NCBI GenBank assembly: GCA_964617955.1
Contig: CAZTXB010000007.1
Span: 62,001-126,000, forward strand
DNA length: 64,000 bases
Direction: 5' to 3'
Source of the DNA: JABWCE01 sp964617955
GTDB taxonomy: Bacteria > Bacteroidota > Bacteroidia > NS11-12g > UBA9320
The position numbers and the translations under genes are program-made. The notes under the pieces are model-generated. The model saw nothing but the letters and a program-made list of their open reading frames with translations, was not told the origin of the DNA and searched no databases. Below are positions 8,603-18,105 of the stretch, in pieces (the stretch's first letter is position 1; each line of letters starts with the position of its first letter).

Positions 8603-9007
8603 ATGAAACAACACTTCACTGAATCAGTGCATGTCAACGATTTGGCCTTCGACGCCCATATCGATGGCCATGTGATACGATTTGACAATACCGAAGGCAA
8701 CTCAGGTCCAAGACCAAAGGCCATTATGCTTAATTCTCTCGCCATCTGCGCGGGATTTGACGTGGTAGCCATCTTAAAAAAAATGAAAGTCCCTTTTACC
8801 GATTTCAGCATTCAAACCCTAGGCGATTTAAGTGAAAGTACCCCGTCGGTTTACACGCAAATCGAAATTATTTTTAAAATTAAAACTGCTAAGAAAAATC
8901 ACATAAAAGTGGAGCGTGCGGCTGAGCTCTCTTTAAAAAAATACTGTGGCGTATATGCCATGCTGAGTAAGATTTGCCCCATACATTCAAAAATAGAGTA
9001 TCTTTAA
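8603..9007 (+). CDS. OsmC family peroxiredoxin-like protein
   Basis: A 134-residue OsmC/Ohr-superfamily protein. OsmC proteins reduce organic hydroperoxides using two cysteines. Here Cys49 lies in the family's central helix (LAICAGFDVVAILKKM) and Cys126 in the C-terminal LSKICPIHSKIEY motif; both are present. A third cysteine is at 116. The N-terminal strand region with NSGPRPKAIML is also typical. Subtype (OsmC versus YhfA-like) is uncertain. The gene converges on the flavoprotein gene at 9041 with 33 bp between. Confidence 0.85.
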   Translation: MKQHFTESVHVNDLAFDAHIDGHVIRFDNTEGNSGPRPKAIMLNSLAICAGFDVVAILKKMKVPFTDFSIQTLGDLSESTPSVYTQIEIIFKIKTAKKNHIKVERAAELSLKKYCGVYAMLSKICPIHSKIEYL

Positions 9008-9040
9008 GCTGCTCTGAAAACGATTTTTGAGCCTCTTATG

Positions 9041-10573
9041 CTAAACGCAAGCTTTTTCGGCACAGGCCATGCCATCCAGGGCAGCGGAAACAATGCCACC
9101 TGCATATCCGGCGCCCTCCCCGCAAGGAAATAGGCCTTCGATTTGCGGATGTTGTAAAGTTTCTTTATTCCTGGGTATTTTCACCGGCGACGAGGTCCTG
9201 CTTTCAACACCCACCAAAATGGCTTCAGAACTGAGGTAGCCCCGCATTTTTCGTCCCATATTTCTCAATCCTGATTTTAAGGATTCGGCTACTTGCTGAG
9301 GCAATACCTTGTTCAGATTATAAGAGGAAACCCCGGGTATATAAGAACATTCAGGCAATTCACTGCTGGTTCGGTTGTCTAAAAAGTCGGTGAGCTTTTG
9401 TGCAGGAGCCATCAGCTTATTCGCGATGCTTTGATAAGCAGTCTGCTCCACTTCCTCCTGAAATTTCATGGCAGCTAAAGCCTTGGACTTTGCAAATTTT
9501 TGCCAATCCCTCTCATCAATAGAAACGACCATGCCTGAATTGGCAAATTGGCCATTCCTTTTCGAAGGGGACCAGCCATTAACCACAATCTCGCCACCCG
9601 AAGTTGCAGCCGGTGCAATAATACCTCCCGGACACATGCAAAAGGAAAATACGCCTCGCCCCTGTGCCTGTTCAACTAGGCTGTAACTGGCGGGAGGCAG
9701 ATACTCGCCTCTGTTATCACAATGGTATTGTATACTATCGATCACATGTTGAGGATGCTCAATTCTCACTCCCAGCGCAAAAGGCTTTGCTTCAATGAGC
9801 ACCTGTTTTTTGTCCAATAATTCAAAAATATCCCGTGCGGAATGTCCTGTGGCCAAAATGAGTTTTTCACCACTTAATTCCCTGCCCGATGCGAGCGAAA
9901 TCTTCTTCACTTTATGACCGTCAACATCTATATTCGTCAATTTTTCATTAAAATGAATCTCTCCCCCTGCTGACAAGATGGTCTCTCTGATGGATTCAAC
10001 GATCTGAGGAAGTTTATTGGTCCCGATATGCGGATGGGCTTCGTACAAAATGCGAGGATCAGCGCCATGAGCCACAAATATTTCAAGGATTTTTCGAACA
10101 TCCCCCCGCTTTTTACTTCTGGTATAAAGTTTTCCATCGCTGTAGGTACCTGCCCCACCTTCTCCAAAGCAGTAATTTGAATCAGGGTTCACAAGCCCTT
10201 CTCTATTTAAAACCGCCAAATCTCTTCTTCTTTCCTGAACCTTTTTACCTCTTTCGACGATAATGGGTTTTACGCCTAACTCCAAAAGGCGTATTGCGGC
10301 AAACATTCCAGCCGGACCAAAGCCTACAATGAGTGCTGTTTTGCCTTCGCTTAATTTCGGAAACTGAGGTGTCCAAAGGGTATTTTCAACCGGCTCATGT
10401 ACTTCGAAAACCTCCAGAAGCAACCGAACTTTAACCGGCCATTTTCTCGCGTCAATGGATTGCCTTTTTTTTATAAAAGTGCCAATGTCTCTTTTTAACA
10501 AATCAACCAGGCATCGCCTTATGGTTCCATCATCGGAGGCATCAACAGGACTTAATATTAACTCAACCTCCAT
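9041..10573 (-). CDS. FAD-dependent oxidoreductase of the COG2509 type
   Basis: A 510-residue flavoprotein. The N-terminal about 70 residues form a small domain with the KVRLLLEVFEVHEP stretch typical of this family, followed by the dinucleotide-binding motif GFGPAGM at residues 84-90 and the signature NYCFGEGGAGTYSDGKLYTR. The C-terminus carries another FAD contact (GLFPCGEGAGYAGGIVSAA). These proteins are widespread and annotated as dehydrogenases, but no substrate is established. Its ATG overlaps the stop of the preceding membrane enzyme by one base, so the two are co-transcribed. Confidence 0.85.
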   Translation of the reverse strand: MEVELILSPVDASDDGTIRRCLVDLLKRDIGTFIKKRQSIDARKWPVKVRLLLEVFEVHEPVENTLWTPQFPKLSEGKTALIVGFGPAGMFAAIRLLELGVKPIIVERGKKVQERRRDLAVLNREGLVNPDSNYCFGEGGAGTYSDGKLYTRSKKRGDVRKILEIFVAHGADPRILYEAHPHIGTNKLPQIVESIRETILSAGGEIHFNEKLTNIDVDGHKVKKISLASGRELSGEKLILATGHSARDIFELLDKKQVLIEAKPFALGVRIEHPQHVIDSIQYHCDNRGEYLPPASYSLVEQAQGRGVFSFCMCPGGIIAPAATSGGEIVVNGWSPSKRNGQFANSGMVVSIDERDWQKFAKSKALAAMKFQEEVEQTAYQSIANKLMAPAQKLTDFLDNRTSSELPECSYIPGVSSYNLNKVLPQQVAESLKSGLRNMGRKMRGYLSSEAILVGVESRTSSPVKIPRNKETLQHPQIEGLFPCGEGAGYAGGIVSAALDGMACAEKACV

Positions 10574-12414
10574 TAATTGTTAAAATCTTTGCTTAAAATT
10601 TGCAGATAGGCCTTCCCTGAATTGGCACCTTCCTTACCACAGCTGTTTTCGAAATACTGTCCGCTTACATGATCGTATTGGGTAATGCAACTGTCGCTTA
10701 AGTATCCAAAGCCATTGTTAAAAAAGTACATCGCAAACCCTTTGTTGCCTTTACCTAATACATTATTTGAAAATTTGTAGGGTTTGGCCGGTTTCCATTG
10801 GCATTGTGAATTTATCATCAATGGGACATCAACCTGAGAGGCAATTTTGCTAATCACCTGAGTCTTGAGCACAGCCCCTCCTATCCAAACCATTGGAATG
10901 TGGTACTTTTCGGATTGATACATGGTATTCACTCCCATTCTTGTCACCCCATGGTCGGCAAGGAGCACTACAAGCGTATTTTCCCATACCTCCGATTGCT
11001 TTAGGCGGTCGATAAACTTTCCCAAGTACTTGTCGGTATAATGAGCGGCACTCATATATTCTTCATCACCGTTGCTCTTCCCAAATACATACTCTTCGGG
11101 AATATCGAAGGGCTCATGGTTGCTCAAGGTGAACAAGGAGGTAAAAAATGGTTTTTTCATAGAAACAAGGTCGCTGTATAAGCGATCAAACATATGAGCA
11201 TCATGAACCCCCCATTTCCCTTTCATAACCTTACCCTTGATATGCTTTTCGGTGATCATTTTTTGGGCTCCTGTAGCGATAAAATACGATTTCAGATTGG
11301 CAAACTCCAAATTACCTCCATAGTAAAAAGAGGTGGAATAACCCACTGCCCCTGCGTCTTTAAAAAGGGAAGGGAGCCTCGTGAATTTCTCAGGAAATTG
11401 AACAAGCGCTGACTTTGGCATTGCCGGATATCCACTAAAAATGGATGGAAGGCCTTTGTCGCTTCGGTCACCACTGGAATAAAAATTTTTAAAGTATACT
11501 CCTTCCTTGCAATACGCGTTTAAATTTGGAACTACCTCTTTACCCTTATAAACATGATCGACTAATTTTGATAGGAAACTCTCTAAAACAATTACCACAA
11601 TGTTCGGTCGGCTTTTGACTAGCTGCTCTGCCTCATTGTTTTGACCTGTGGCAGAAAACAAAACTTTGAAGGTTTTTTCTGCTTCCTTATCTCCCATATA
11701 CACATACTTGTCTTCGTTGCTCATTTCCATATAAGAATACAGCACATTCCAAACCGGATTATAGGCCGCATGATTGGGATAGATATCCTTGTGAAAATAT
11801 ACATAGCTGAGGTTTACGGGAACAAGACCTGTGCCCCCTCTGATAGGTATCACGCAAAGCAAAGCCAGAACCAACATCATTAACGTGTTTATGAGGAGGG
11901 GTCTTAATTCTGAAATTCTTTCAAAGCTGATTTTTTTCAAAAAAACTTCGAATAAATATTTGAACGAAATAAACACACCAAAGCCCATAACAAGAGGTAA
12001 AAGCATGTACATCCAATTAATGGAAGCTGCTGCTTCACTGGGATTTTTGAGATAAGTTAGGGCGTGATAATCGAGGGGTGATGACCAATAAGTGTACAAA
12101 ACCGAATGGCTTAACACGGCCAAGGTGGCAATGGAAAGCAATAGAATATGTGCCACTTTAAAAAATTTCAAAGCCAATGCGGGCATCCACAAGCTGATGA
12201 GGCACAACAGTGAATAAAATAAAGTAAAATAACCTGCCATAGAGGCATCCAACCATAGCCCATGAAAGGCTATCTGACTCCAAACAAGGGGTGAATATTC
12301 AGAAGCGTGGGCATAGGTTAAAATCAGAAACAGAAAGCGTCCAAACTGGAAAAATAACAACCAATATATAAAATATGCCGGCGCGCTTAATAGTCGGGTT
12401 CTCACAAGTTGCAA
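10573..12414 (-). CDS. LTA synthase/MdoB-family membrane phosphoglycerol transferase
   Basis: A 613-residue protein: five transmembrane helices in the first about 190 residues, then an extracytoplasmic sulfatase/alkaline-phosphatase-fold domain. Active-site features are visible: VVIVLESF (metal-binding Glu), the GDRSDKGLPSIFSGYP motif where the Ser or Thr before DKG is the expected nucleophile (here Ser), TLSNHEPFD and LLADHG (metal ligands). Relatives transfer glycerol phosphate or phosphoethanolamine from phospholipids to envelope glycans or lipids. Gram-negative Bacteroidota lack lipoteichoic acid, so the acceptor is unknown. Confidence 0.85.
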   Translation of the reverse strand: MQLVRTRLLSAPAYFIYWLLFFQFGRFLFLILTYAHASEYSPLVWSQIAFHGLWLDASMAGYFTLFYSLLCLISLWMPALALKFFKVAHILLLSIATLAVLSHSVLYTYWSSPLDYHALTYLKNPSEAAASINWMYMLLPLVMGFGVFISFKYLFEVFLKKISFERISELRPLLINTLMMLVLALLCVIPIRGGTGLVPVNLSYVYFHKDIYPNHAAYNPVWNVLYSYMEMSNEDKYVYMGDKEAEKTFKVLFSATGQNNEAEQLVKSRPNIVVIVLESFLSKLVDHVYKGKEVVPNLNAYCKEGVYFKNFYSSGDRSDKGLPSIFSGYPAMPKSALVQFPEKFTRLPSLFKDAGAVGYSTSFYYGGNLEFANLKSYFIATGAQKMITEKHIKGKVMKGKWGVHDAHMFDRLYSDLVSMKKPFFTSLFTLSNHEPFDIPEEYVFGKSNGDEEYMSAAHYTDKYLGKFIDRLKQSEVWENTLVVLLADHGVTRMGVNTMYQSEKYHIPMVWIGGAVLKTQVISKIASQVDVPLMINSQCQWKPAKPYKFSNNVLGKGNKGFAMYFFNNGFGYLSDSCITQYDHVSGQYFENSCGKEGANSGKAYLQILSKDFNN

Positions 12415-12518
12415 AGTAAAACAAGTTTGGGAATTTTTTTTGGATAATACTTTCTTCCACGCCCCTCAAACAGCTATTAGATCCCTCTCAGCAGGCTCAT
12501 GACTTCCAATGCTCTTCC

Positions 12519-13592
12519 CTATTGAACCCTGCTGATATTTACCTCGCGAGGCAATTCCGCTCTTCCGTTTAAAAAGTCTAACATCAATTTCGACAAGTAA
12601 GGAATAAGGGAAACGCCCTTGCTGCCAAATCCTCCAAAAATGAACATGTTTTCGATTTGAAAGTGCGCTCCTAAAAAGGGTCTTCGGTCATTTGTAGCCG
12701 GTCGTACTCCAGCATAATGGCCTACCAGCTTATAGGGCAGTTTTACCAGCTCTTCAAATTTTTTAAGCAACTCCGACTTTCCTTCGTTGGTGAGTTTGGC
12801 ATCCTTCATATCCCAGTTATAGGTGGAACCAATAAGGTATTTATCGCTGCCGATTGGTAGAATGTAAATGCCTTTATTGATAATCCTGTCGCTGTAAAAA
12901 TTTTTTAATTCCACTTCAAGAATTTCTCCATGAACCGGTTTATGGGGCAAATTATTAAAAAACGGATTGTCCATAGAGTGAGTCCCGTCACAAAAAATAA
13001 GTTGCTTAGCCTCTATATCTCCGTATTTAAAATAACCCTTCAGTCTTTCTATTTTGCTTAAGTCGACAAACTGATACTGAAGTGCTTTCTTTTCCACAAG
13101 AAATTTGTGAAGAGACAATAGATACTCATTGATATTTAAGCGTGCCGACTGCAACACTTTTATGCTCCCAAACGGATTCTCTACTTTGGCCTTATCGAGG
13201 TAAACAATTTCCTTTTCCATGAAGGGTTTAAAAACCGCATCGGCATGTCTCGACAACCAGGTATTCTGCTCGAAAACAGTTTCAAAAATTTTAAAAATCG
13301 GGAGCCTTTGAAAAAAAGCGGACTCTAAACGCCGTTCCATATCTGTATAGAACTCCGCTCCTTCCTTAAATATTTCTTCAGCTCTCCAGGTTAAAACTGT
13401 TCGTTTTCCTGTTATGGGGTTCATGATTCCGGCAGCTACTGCCGACGATACATTTCCCGAAGCGTCCTCTAATAACATGACCGAAGAACCATCTTCTATC
13501 AAGCGGAAAGCCAAAGTGCTTCCTGCCAAACCGCCACCTATGATGATATAATCATACAACAAGCGCGAAAATAAGCCATGAATGTGAAGCAC
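12519..13592 (-). CDS. DAO-family FAD-dependent oxidoreductase
   Basis: A 357-residue protein of the D-amino-acid oxidase/glycine oxidase fold (PF01266). The N-terminal nucleotide motif YIIIGGGLAGSTLAFRL is followed by a second FAD segment near SSAVAAGIMNPITGKR and the C-terminal HYAGVRPATNDRRPFLG and FGGFGSKGVSLIPYL motifs. Substrate unknown. The start is uncertain: the GTG at 13592 overlaps the divergent porin reading frame by 15 bp, while TTG at 13559 would start at MYDYIIIGGG and is the more usual family N-terminus. Confidence 0.8.
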   Translation of the reverse strand: MLHIHGLFSRLLYDYIIIGGGLAGSTLAFRLIEDGSSVMLLEDASGNVSSAVAAGIMNPITGKRTVLTWRAEEIFKEGAEFYTDMERRLESAFFQRLPIFKIFETVFEQNTWLSRHADAVFKPFMEKEIVYLDKAKVENPFGSIKVLQSARLNINEYLLSLHKFLVEKKALQYQFVDLSKIERLKGYFKYGDIEAKQLIFCDGTHSMDNPFFNNLPHKPVHGEILEVELKNFYSDRIINKGIYILPIGSDKYLIGSTYNWDMKDAKLTNEGKSELLKKFEELVKLPYKLVGHYAGVRPATNDRRPFLGAHFQIENMFIFGGFGSKGVSLIPYLSKLMLDFLNGRAELPREVNISRVQ

Positions 13593-15533
13593 AGTGAATA
13601 TATTTGCAGGACTGTTTTGAAAATCTCAAAAACTCTTCTTACGGCTTTGTTCATAGCTTGTTGTTGTCATGTTTTCGCACAAAATGACACGGCGGGGCAA
13701 AAAGACACTAAAGTAAGGCCGGAATTTGTCTCCATACGTGATTTGGAGATTTTAAAATTTCAAAAAAGACACTTCGACACATCCCTTAACGGAATCCACT
13801 TGTTTAACCGGTATCGGAAGGATTTGGAGGCTTATCAGGATCTCGGTATGATTGGAACTTCCATTCAGGGTCTAAGTCTGGCAGGGTTTAAGACTGCCGG
13901 ATTTGATTTTGGTTTAAACAGCAGTGCCCACTGGCTCTATAATACCCGTGGCGACGATGAAAAACTCATCATAGCACCAACACCCTATACAGCAATCAAA
14001 TACTGTCAAGGTGAGAAGGAACTCATCACCTTGGAAGCCTTTCATTCGCAAAACATCACTAAACGTTGGAATGTTGGGTTGGACTATCGTCGCATTAAAA
14101 CCAACAATTATCTTTATTTTTTGAACGGCGATGTGCAAAGCAAAATCAGAATCCCAGGCATTTACAACCTTAAACTTTTTTCATCCTTTCATTCCAAAAA
14201 CGATAAATTCTATACTTTTTCCGGTATACTCTACAACAAAATAAACCAGAGAGAAACCGGGGGACTTTCGGAACCCTTGGGTTTCGATTCCACTTCCGGA
14301 AAGCGTCGGGTTTTTGAAAACCCGCTCTCCAATGCAAACTCTACCATTATGGAACCTGCTTTTTTTCTAAAAAATTACTACAGGTTTGGAAAAACAAATT
14401 ATCAAACTAAATATAACGACAGCATGATTTCGGATACACTCGGGTTCGAGTTTAAACCAAGGGGTTATATTTTTCACGGTTTGCATGCTTCTAAATCTGC
14501 TTACAGATTTAAGGATTTAAATGCCGATACGCCATATTACCCCATTCCATTTGAAACCGGGTTTAACGATTCCATGGCTTTTAAGCAAATGAACCACAGC
14601 CTGGGCTTTGCCATCCATGCCAACTACAAAAGCTTTACAAGCTTTATTAAATCCTGGTCTGAATTCAGCAATTATTCAATTTTCAATAACCGGCTTGGCC
14701 AGCTTGTTTATCACAATGTGTCGGTAAACGGAGAAATGTATTCCTCCCTGTCTTCAAAGCTAGGGGCGCTTGAATTGAATGCTCGGGGTAACTTGTATCT
14801 TTCAGGCTATAATGCAAAAGACTATTTGTTCAATGGAGGAATAAAGTTATTGTTCTCCGATAAACTGGTTATGAACGGCATGATATCAAGTCAACGCCAT
14901 GCTGCTACTTTTGTTCAAAGTATTTACTATTCTTCTCCCATCACCTGGAAGCAAAGCTTAAAACCCACTTACCGCAATGGCCTGGATGCCGGTGCGGAAT
15001 GGATTCCTCTGAAACTCAAATTCGGCATATCGGCCTTAAATTTTCAAAATTATTATTTATTCATGCCCCACTCGCAACCCCAAGGTTTTGATTTTAACTA
15101 TTTAAGCATTTATGTCTCACAAAGCTCAAACATTGGAAAGGTACATTGGAATAACCGAATTCATTATCAAAAAGTCAGCAAAACTTTTCATCTTCCTGAA
15201 TGGTGGGTTGCCGGAGGAGTATACTTTGAAAACCGCTTTTTTAGAAAAAACATGCTAGCGCGAATTGGGATGGATTACTACTGGTTTAGCAGCTACTTCG
15301 CCGACGAATACAACCCTTATTTACGCCAATTTGTGTGGCAAAATTCTAACAAAATTGGCAACTACCCCTACCTTGATTTCTACGCCAGTGCCCAGGTTCT
15401 CACCATGGAACTGTATATTCGATTTGAGCATCTAAACGAAGGGCTGAGCGGCAATCGTTACTATGCCACACCACTATACCCCAACAATCCCCGATTTTTT
15501 AGATTCGGGGTTAATTGGCGCCTGTTTAATTAA
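13578..15533 (+). CDS. Putative outer-membrane porin (Porin_10 family)
   Basis: A 651-residue beta-barrel-like protein matching the Bacteroidota putative-porin family (PF14121): signal sequence, a short charged linker, then a long series of alternating aromatic strands (for example YNLKLFSSFHSKNDKFYTFS and NYYRFGKTNYQ), ending in RFFRFGVNWRLFN with a terminal aromatic-Asn as in barrel proteins. The ATG at 13578 overlaps the divergent oxidoreductase; a TTG at 13617 gives a cleaner signal peptide (MKISKTLLTALFIACCCHVF). A TATATTTG box at 13599-13606 would put transcription just before that TTG. Converges on the peptidase gene with one base between stops. Confidence 0.8.
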   Translation: MNVKHSEYICRTVLKISKTLLTALFIACCCHVFAQNDTAGQKDTKVRPEFVSIRDLEILKFQKRHFDTSLNGIHLFNRYRKDLEAYQDLGMIGTSIQGLSLAGFKTAGFDFGLNSSAHWLYNTRGDDEKLIIAPTPYTAIKYCQGEKELITLEAFHSQNITKRWNVGLDYRRIKTNNYLYFLNGDVQSKIRIPGIYNLKLFSSFHSKNDKFYTFSGILYNKINQRETGGLSEPLGFDSTSGKRRVFENPLSNANSTIMEPAFFLKNYYRFGKTNYQTKYNDSMISDTLGFEFKPRGYIFHGLHASKSAYRFKDLNADTPYYPIPFETGFNDSMAFKQMNHSLGFAIHANYKSFTSFIKSWSEFSNYSIFNNRLGQLVYHNVSVNGEMYSSLSSKLGALELNARGNLYLSGYNAKDYLFNGGIKLLFSDKLVMNGMISSQRHAATFVQSIYYSSPITWKQSLKPTYRNGLDAGAEWIPLKLKFGISALNFQNYYLFMPHSQPQGFDFNYLSIYVSQSSNIGKVHWNNRIHYQKVSKTFHLPEWWVAGGVYFENRFFRKNMLARIGMDYYWFSSYFADEYNPYLRQFVWQNSNKIGNYPYLDFYASAQVLTMELYIRFEHLNEGLSGNRYYATPLYPNNPRFFRFGVNWRLFN

Positions 15534-15534
15534 A

Positions 15535-17691
15535 TTAAAGGTTTTCTATAAAATACCTGGAAATCTTATCCATTAGATGCACCCGGTCCTTTCCAGAAAC
15601 ATTGTGAGGATGGTGCGGATAAACAAAATAATCCATCTGAACTCCATCTTTAATGCACTTCTCAACATATTGGAGGGAGTGTTGCCACAATACCACGTCG
15701 TCTTCTCCCCCATGAATCATCAGCAGTTTGCCTTTTAAATTCTTGGTATAGGCCAATAAATTATTATTCGCATAGCCATCAGGGTTTTCTTCAGGCGTAT
15801 CCATGTATCGCTCGGTGTACATTATTTCGTATAAACCCCAATCTATTACCGGCCCTCCGGCCACACCCACTTTATAAACTCCGGCATTTCTGGTCATTAA
15901 ACTTGTAGTCATAAATCCGCCATAACTCCAACCATGCACTCCAATTCTCGCGGCATCTACATTGCTTAAACTTTTTAAATACTCCACCCCTTTCAACTGA
16001 TCCTCCATTTCGAGGGTACCCAACTGGCGATGTACGGCGCTTTCAAATTCAAAACCTCTGTTAAGAGAACCTCTTCCATCGATAGTGAATACATAAAATC
16101 CCTTTTGGGCCATATATTGCATCCATAAATTGGCGCCACTCAACCAGGTATTATTTACCAATTGCAAATGCGGACCATTATATAAATAGACTACCACCGG
16201 GTATTTGGCATCCGGATTAAAATTTATGGGCTCGATTAACCGATAATGCAGGTCGCTTCCATCGGATGCTTTTAATATTCCCGTACTGATTTTGCCCAAC
16301 TTGTAATCGGCTAAGGGGTTTACGGCAGTCATGACAAGCTGGTCTTTTTTGCCATCGGCTGAAACAATTTTTATTTCTCTTGGAATGAGGGCGCTTTGCA
16401 GGTGATCGATAAACCAATTGCCATCCGGACTCAGCGTTGAAGTGTGGGTACCACTTGCCTTTGTGAGCAAACTCATTTTACCTGTTTTCAAATTCACGCT
16501 ATAAAAATGCCTCTCCATTGGACTTTGTCCTGTCCCGGTCACAAACACATTCGCTTCTTTTTTATCAAAACCCGCTATGTCGGTCACAACCCATTTGCCA
16601 ATAGTGAGCTGCTTAATAAGCTTGCCTGAGGCTTCATAAAGATAAAGATGATTGAATCCGTCTCTCTCGCTCAACCAAATAAATTGTGAAGGATTGGTTT
16701 TTAAAAAAACAGGTCCGTGTTCCGGTTCCACGTATCGGTTATTGGTTTCTTCAAAGAGTGTTTTAATAAATTCACCGGTGTTGGCATCGTATTGATTGAG
16801 CCACATGTGATTTTGCTCCCTGTTTACAATGGCAATAAATATACTCTTGTTATCGGGCGACCAGGTTATATTGGTGAGATATTGCTCAAGAGGCTCGCCT
16901 GTTTTTAAAAAAACCGTTTGCCCGGTTTCGAGGTGATACACCCCAACAGAGGCGTGGTGACTTTTTGTGCCTGCAATGGGATACCTGATGTTTCTGGCAT
17001 CGGCTGGTCTGTTTTTTAACTGATAGATAGGGTATTCGGCCACCATCTGCTCATCCAGATGATAATATGCCAATGATTTCCCATGGTTACTCCAAAAGGT
17101 TCCCTTGTTGATTCCGAACTCATTTCTGTGAACCGCTTTGCCGTTTTCAATGCCGGGTTTATCGTCGTTTGTAATTTGTTTCGAGTTAATAAATAAGTTA
17201 GCGCCTCTGGTATAAGCTATACTTTTATAATCGGGCGAGAAATCGGCATTCTCCATTTCATTGGCTAGGTAGTCTACCAATTTGTAAATGACTTTTGTAT
17301 CCGTTTCATATCCCAGTACCTGATTGGTGTGGTTAAAGCGAATGGTTTTCGAAGTCAACCAAGCCACTCTCGGCATTCTCTTGAGCGTGTCGACCCCATA
17401 GGATCGGAGGGCCTTGTCAAGGTCAGACTTCTGAATAGTACTGATCAATTTACCTGACCCTGCCTCATTTACTTTAATTTCATTTCCAATGACCTGCGAA
17501 TAAGCAGATGTTCCTGTCACCCATTGCAACTGATCTAAATTTTTAGGTATCAATCTTCCTCCGCCTCCCAACACAGCTTCTTCGATGGTAAATACTTTTT
17601 CCTGAGCTTGTACTGAGCGGCTCAAAAAAAGCGAGGTTGTGAGCAAACCTAATCCCAGACTTAAAAACAAATATTCCTTAATTTTTTTCAT
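15535..17691 (-). CDS. S9 family peptidase (DPP IV/prolyl tripeptidyl peptidase type)
   Basis: A secreted 718-residue serine peptidase that removes N-terminal di- or tripeptides after proline. It has a signal peptide (to about residue 29), an N-terminal eight-bladed propeller domain (about 40-480, PF00930) and a C-terminal alpha/beta hydrolase domain (PF00326). The catalytic triad is readable: Ser589 in GWSYGGFM, Asp664 in HGGEDDVV and His696 in YPHHPHNVSG. The NxxG-K-DRVHL context around the His resembles the prolyl tripeptidyl peptidases of Porphyromonas. A second S9 gene lies at 33548. Confidence 0.9.
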   Translation of the reverse strand: MKKIKEYLFLSLGLGLLTTSLFLSRSVQAQEKVFTIEEAVLGGGGRLIPKNLDQLQWVTGTSAYSQVIGNEIKVNEAGSGKLISTIQKSDLDKALRSYGVDTLKRMPRVAWLTSKTIRFNHTNQVLGYETDTKVIYKLVDYLANEMENADFSPDYKSIAYTRGANLFINSKQITNDDKPGIENGKAVHRNEFGINKGTFWSNHGKSLAYYHLDEQMVAEYPIYQLKNRPADARNIRYPIAGTKSHHASVGVYHLETGQTVFLKTGEPLEQYLTNITWSPDNKSIFIAIVNREQNHMWLNQYDANTGEFIKTLFEETNNRYVEPEHGPVFLKTNPSQFIWLSERDGFNHLYLYEASGKLIKQLTIGKWVVTDIAGFDKKEANVFVTGTGQSPMERHFYSVNLKTGKMSLLTKASGTHTSTLSPDGNWFIDHLQSALIPREIKIVSADGKKDQLVMTAVNPLADYKLGKISTGILKASDGSDLHYRLIEPINFNPDAKYPVVVYLYNGPHLQLVNNTWLSGANLWMQYMAQKGFYVFTIDGRGSLNRGFEFESAVHRQLGTLEMEDQLKGVEYLKSLSNVDAARIGVHGWSYGGFMTTSLMTRNAGVYKVGVAGGPVIDWGLYEIMYTERYMDTPEENPDGYANNNLLAYTKNLKGKLLMIHGGEDDVVLWQHSLQYVEKCIKDGVQMDYFVYPHHPHNVSGKDRVHLMDKISRYFIENL

Positions 17692-17713
17692 ATTATATTT
17701 TGAAAAGGCAAAC

Positions 17714-17721
17714 CAAAGATA
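17714..17721 (-). promoter_or_regulatory. Candidate -7 box for the S9 peptidase (TATCTTTG)
   Basis: On the minus strand this reads TATCTTTG, an exact TAnnTTTG match, ending 22 bp before the start codon at 17691. The nearest upstream TTG has only 15 bp spacing, so the -33 part is unconvincing. Confidence 0.35.
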
Positions 17722-18105
17722 ATTTTAACGATTAGACAATGCCTTAAGTGTGTCTTTATCGATAAGTTGGGCTTTTGGTCTGATTTTTCAGATTATCTCT
17801 TCTTTCAGGATAGGAGGAGCCGAAAGCCGAATTAGAGAGCAGACCTTTCATTTTATGCTTGAACAAAGATTCTGAAATTTACTTAGTTCCCAGCAAAATC
17901 CTAAAAAATGACCCTCCTTCTGTGCAAGGCTTCATACCTTCTTTTAAATTGAATAGGACAACCAGAACTTAAATTCTCTAAAATGGATAGACAGCAAGAG
18001 TCCTTAATCTTTGGGCATGTCACAAAATATTAAAGCCTTTCGTCAAAGCAATGTTTGAAAAATATTATTACTTTTTAAATATTTTTTAGCTATTTTGCTC
18101 CGTTT
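17722..18105. other. Divergent intergenic region
   Basis: About 385 bp between the minus-strand peptidase and the rightward lipoprotein operon. AT-rich near 18050-18100, as expected for a promoter region. I see no repeat, RNA gene or convincing small ORF. Confidence 0.4.

Noticed and set aside
8323..8622. 99-codon frame upstream of OsmC
   Set aside because: Covers repeat copy 2 and runs into the OsmC start in another frame. No conserved protein is suggested.
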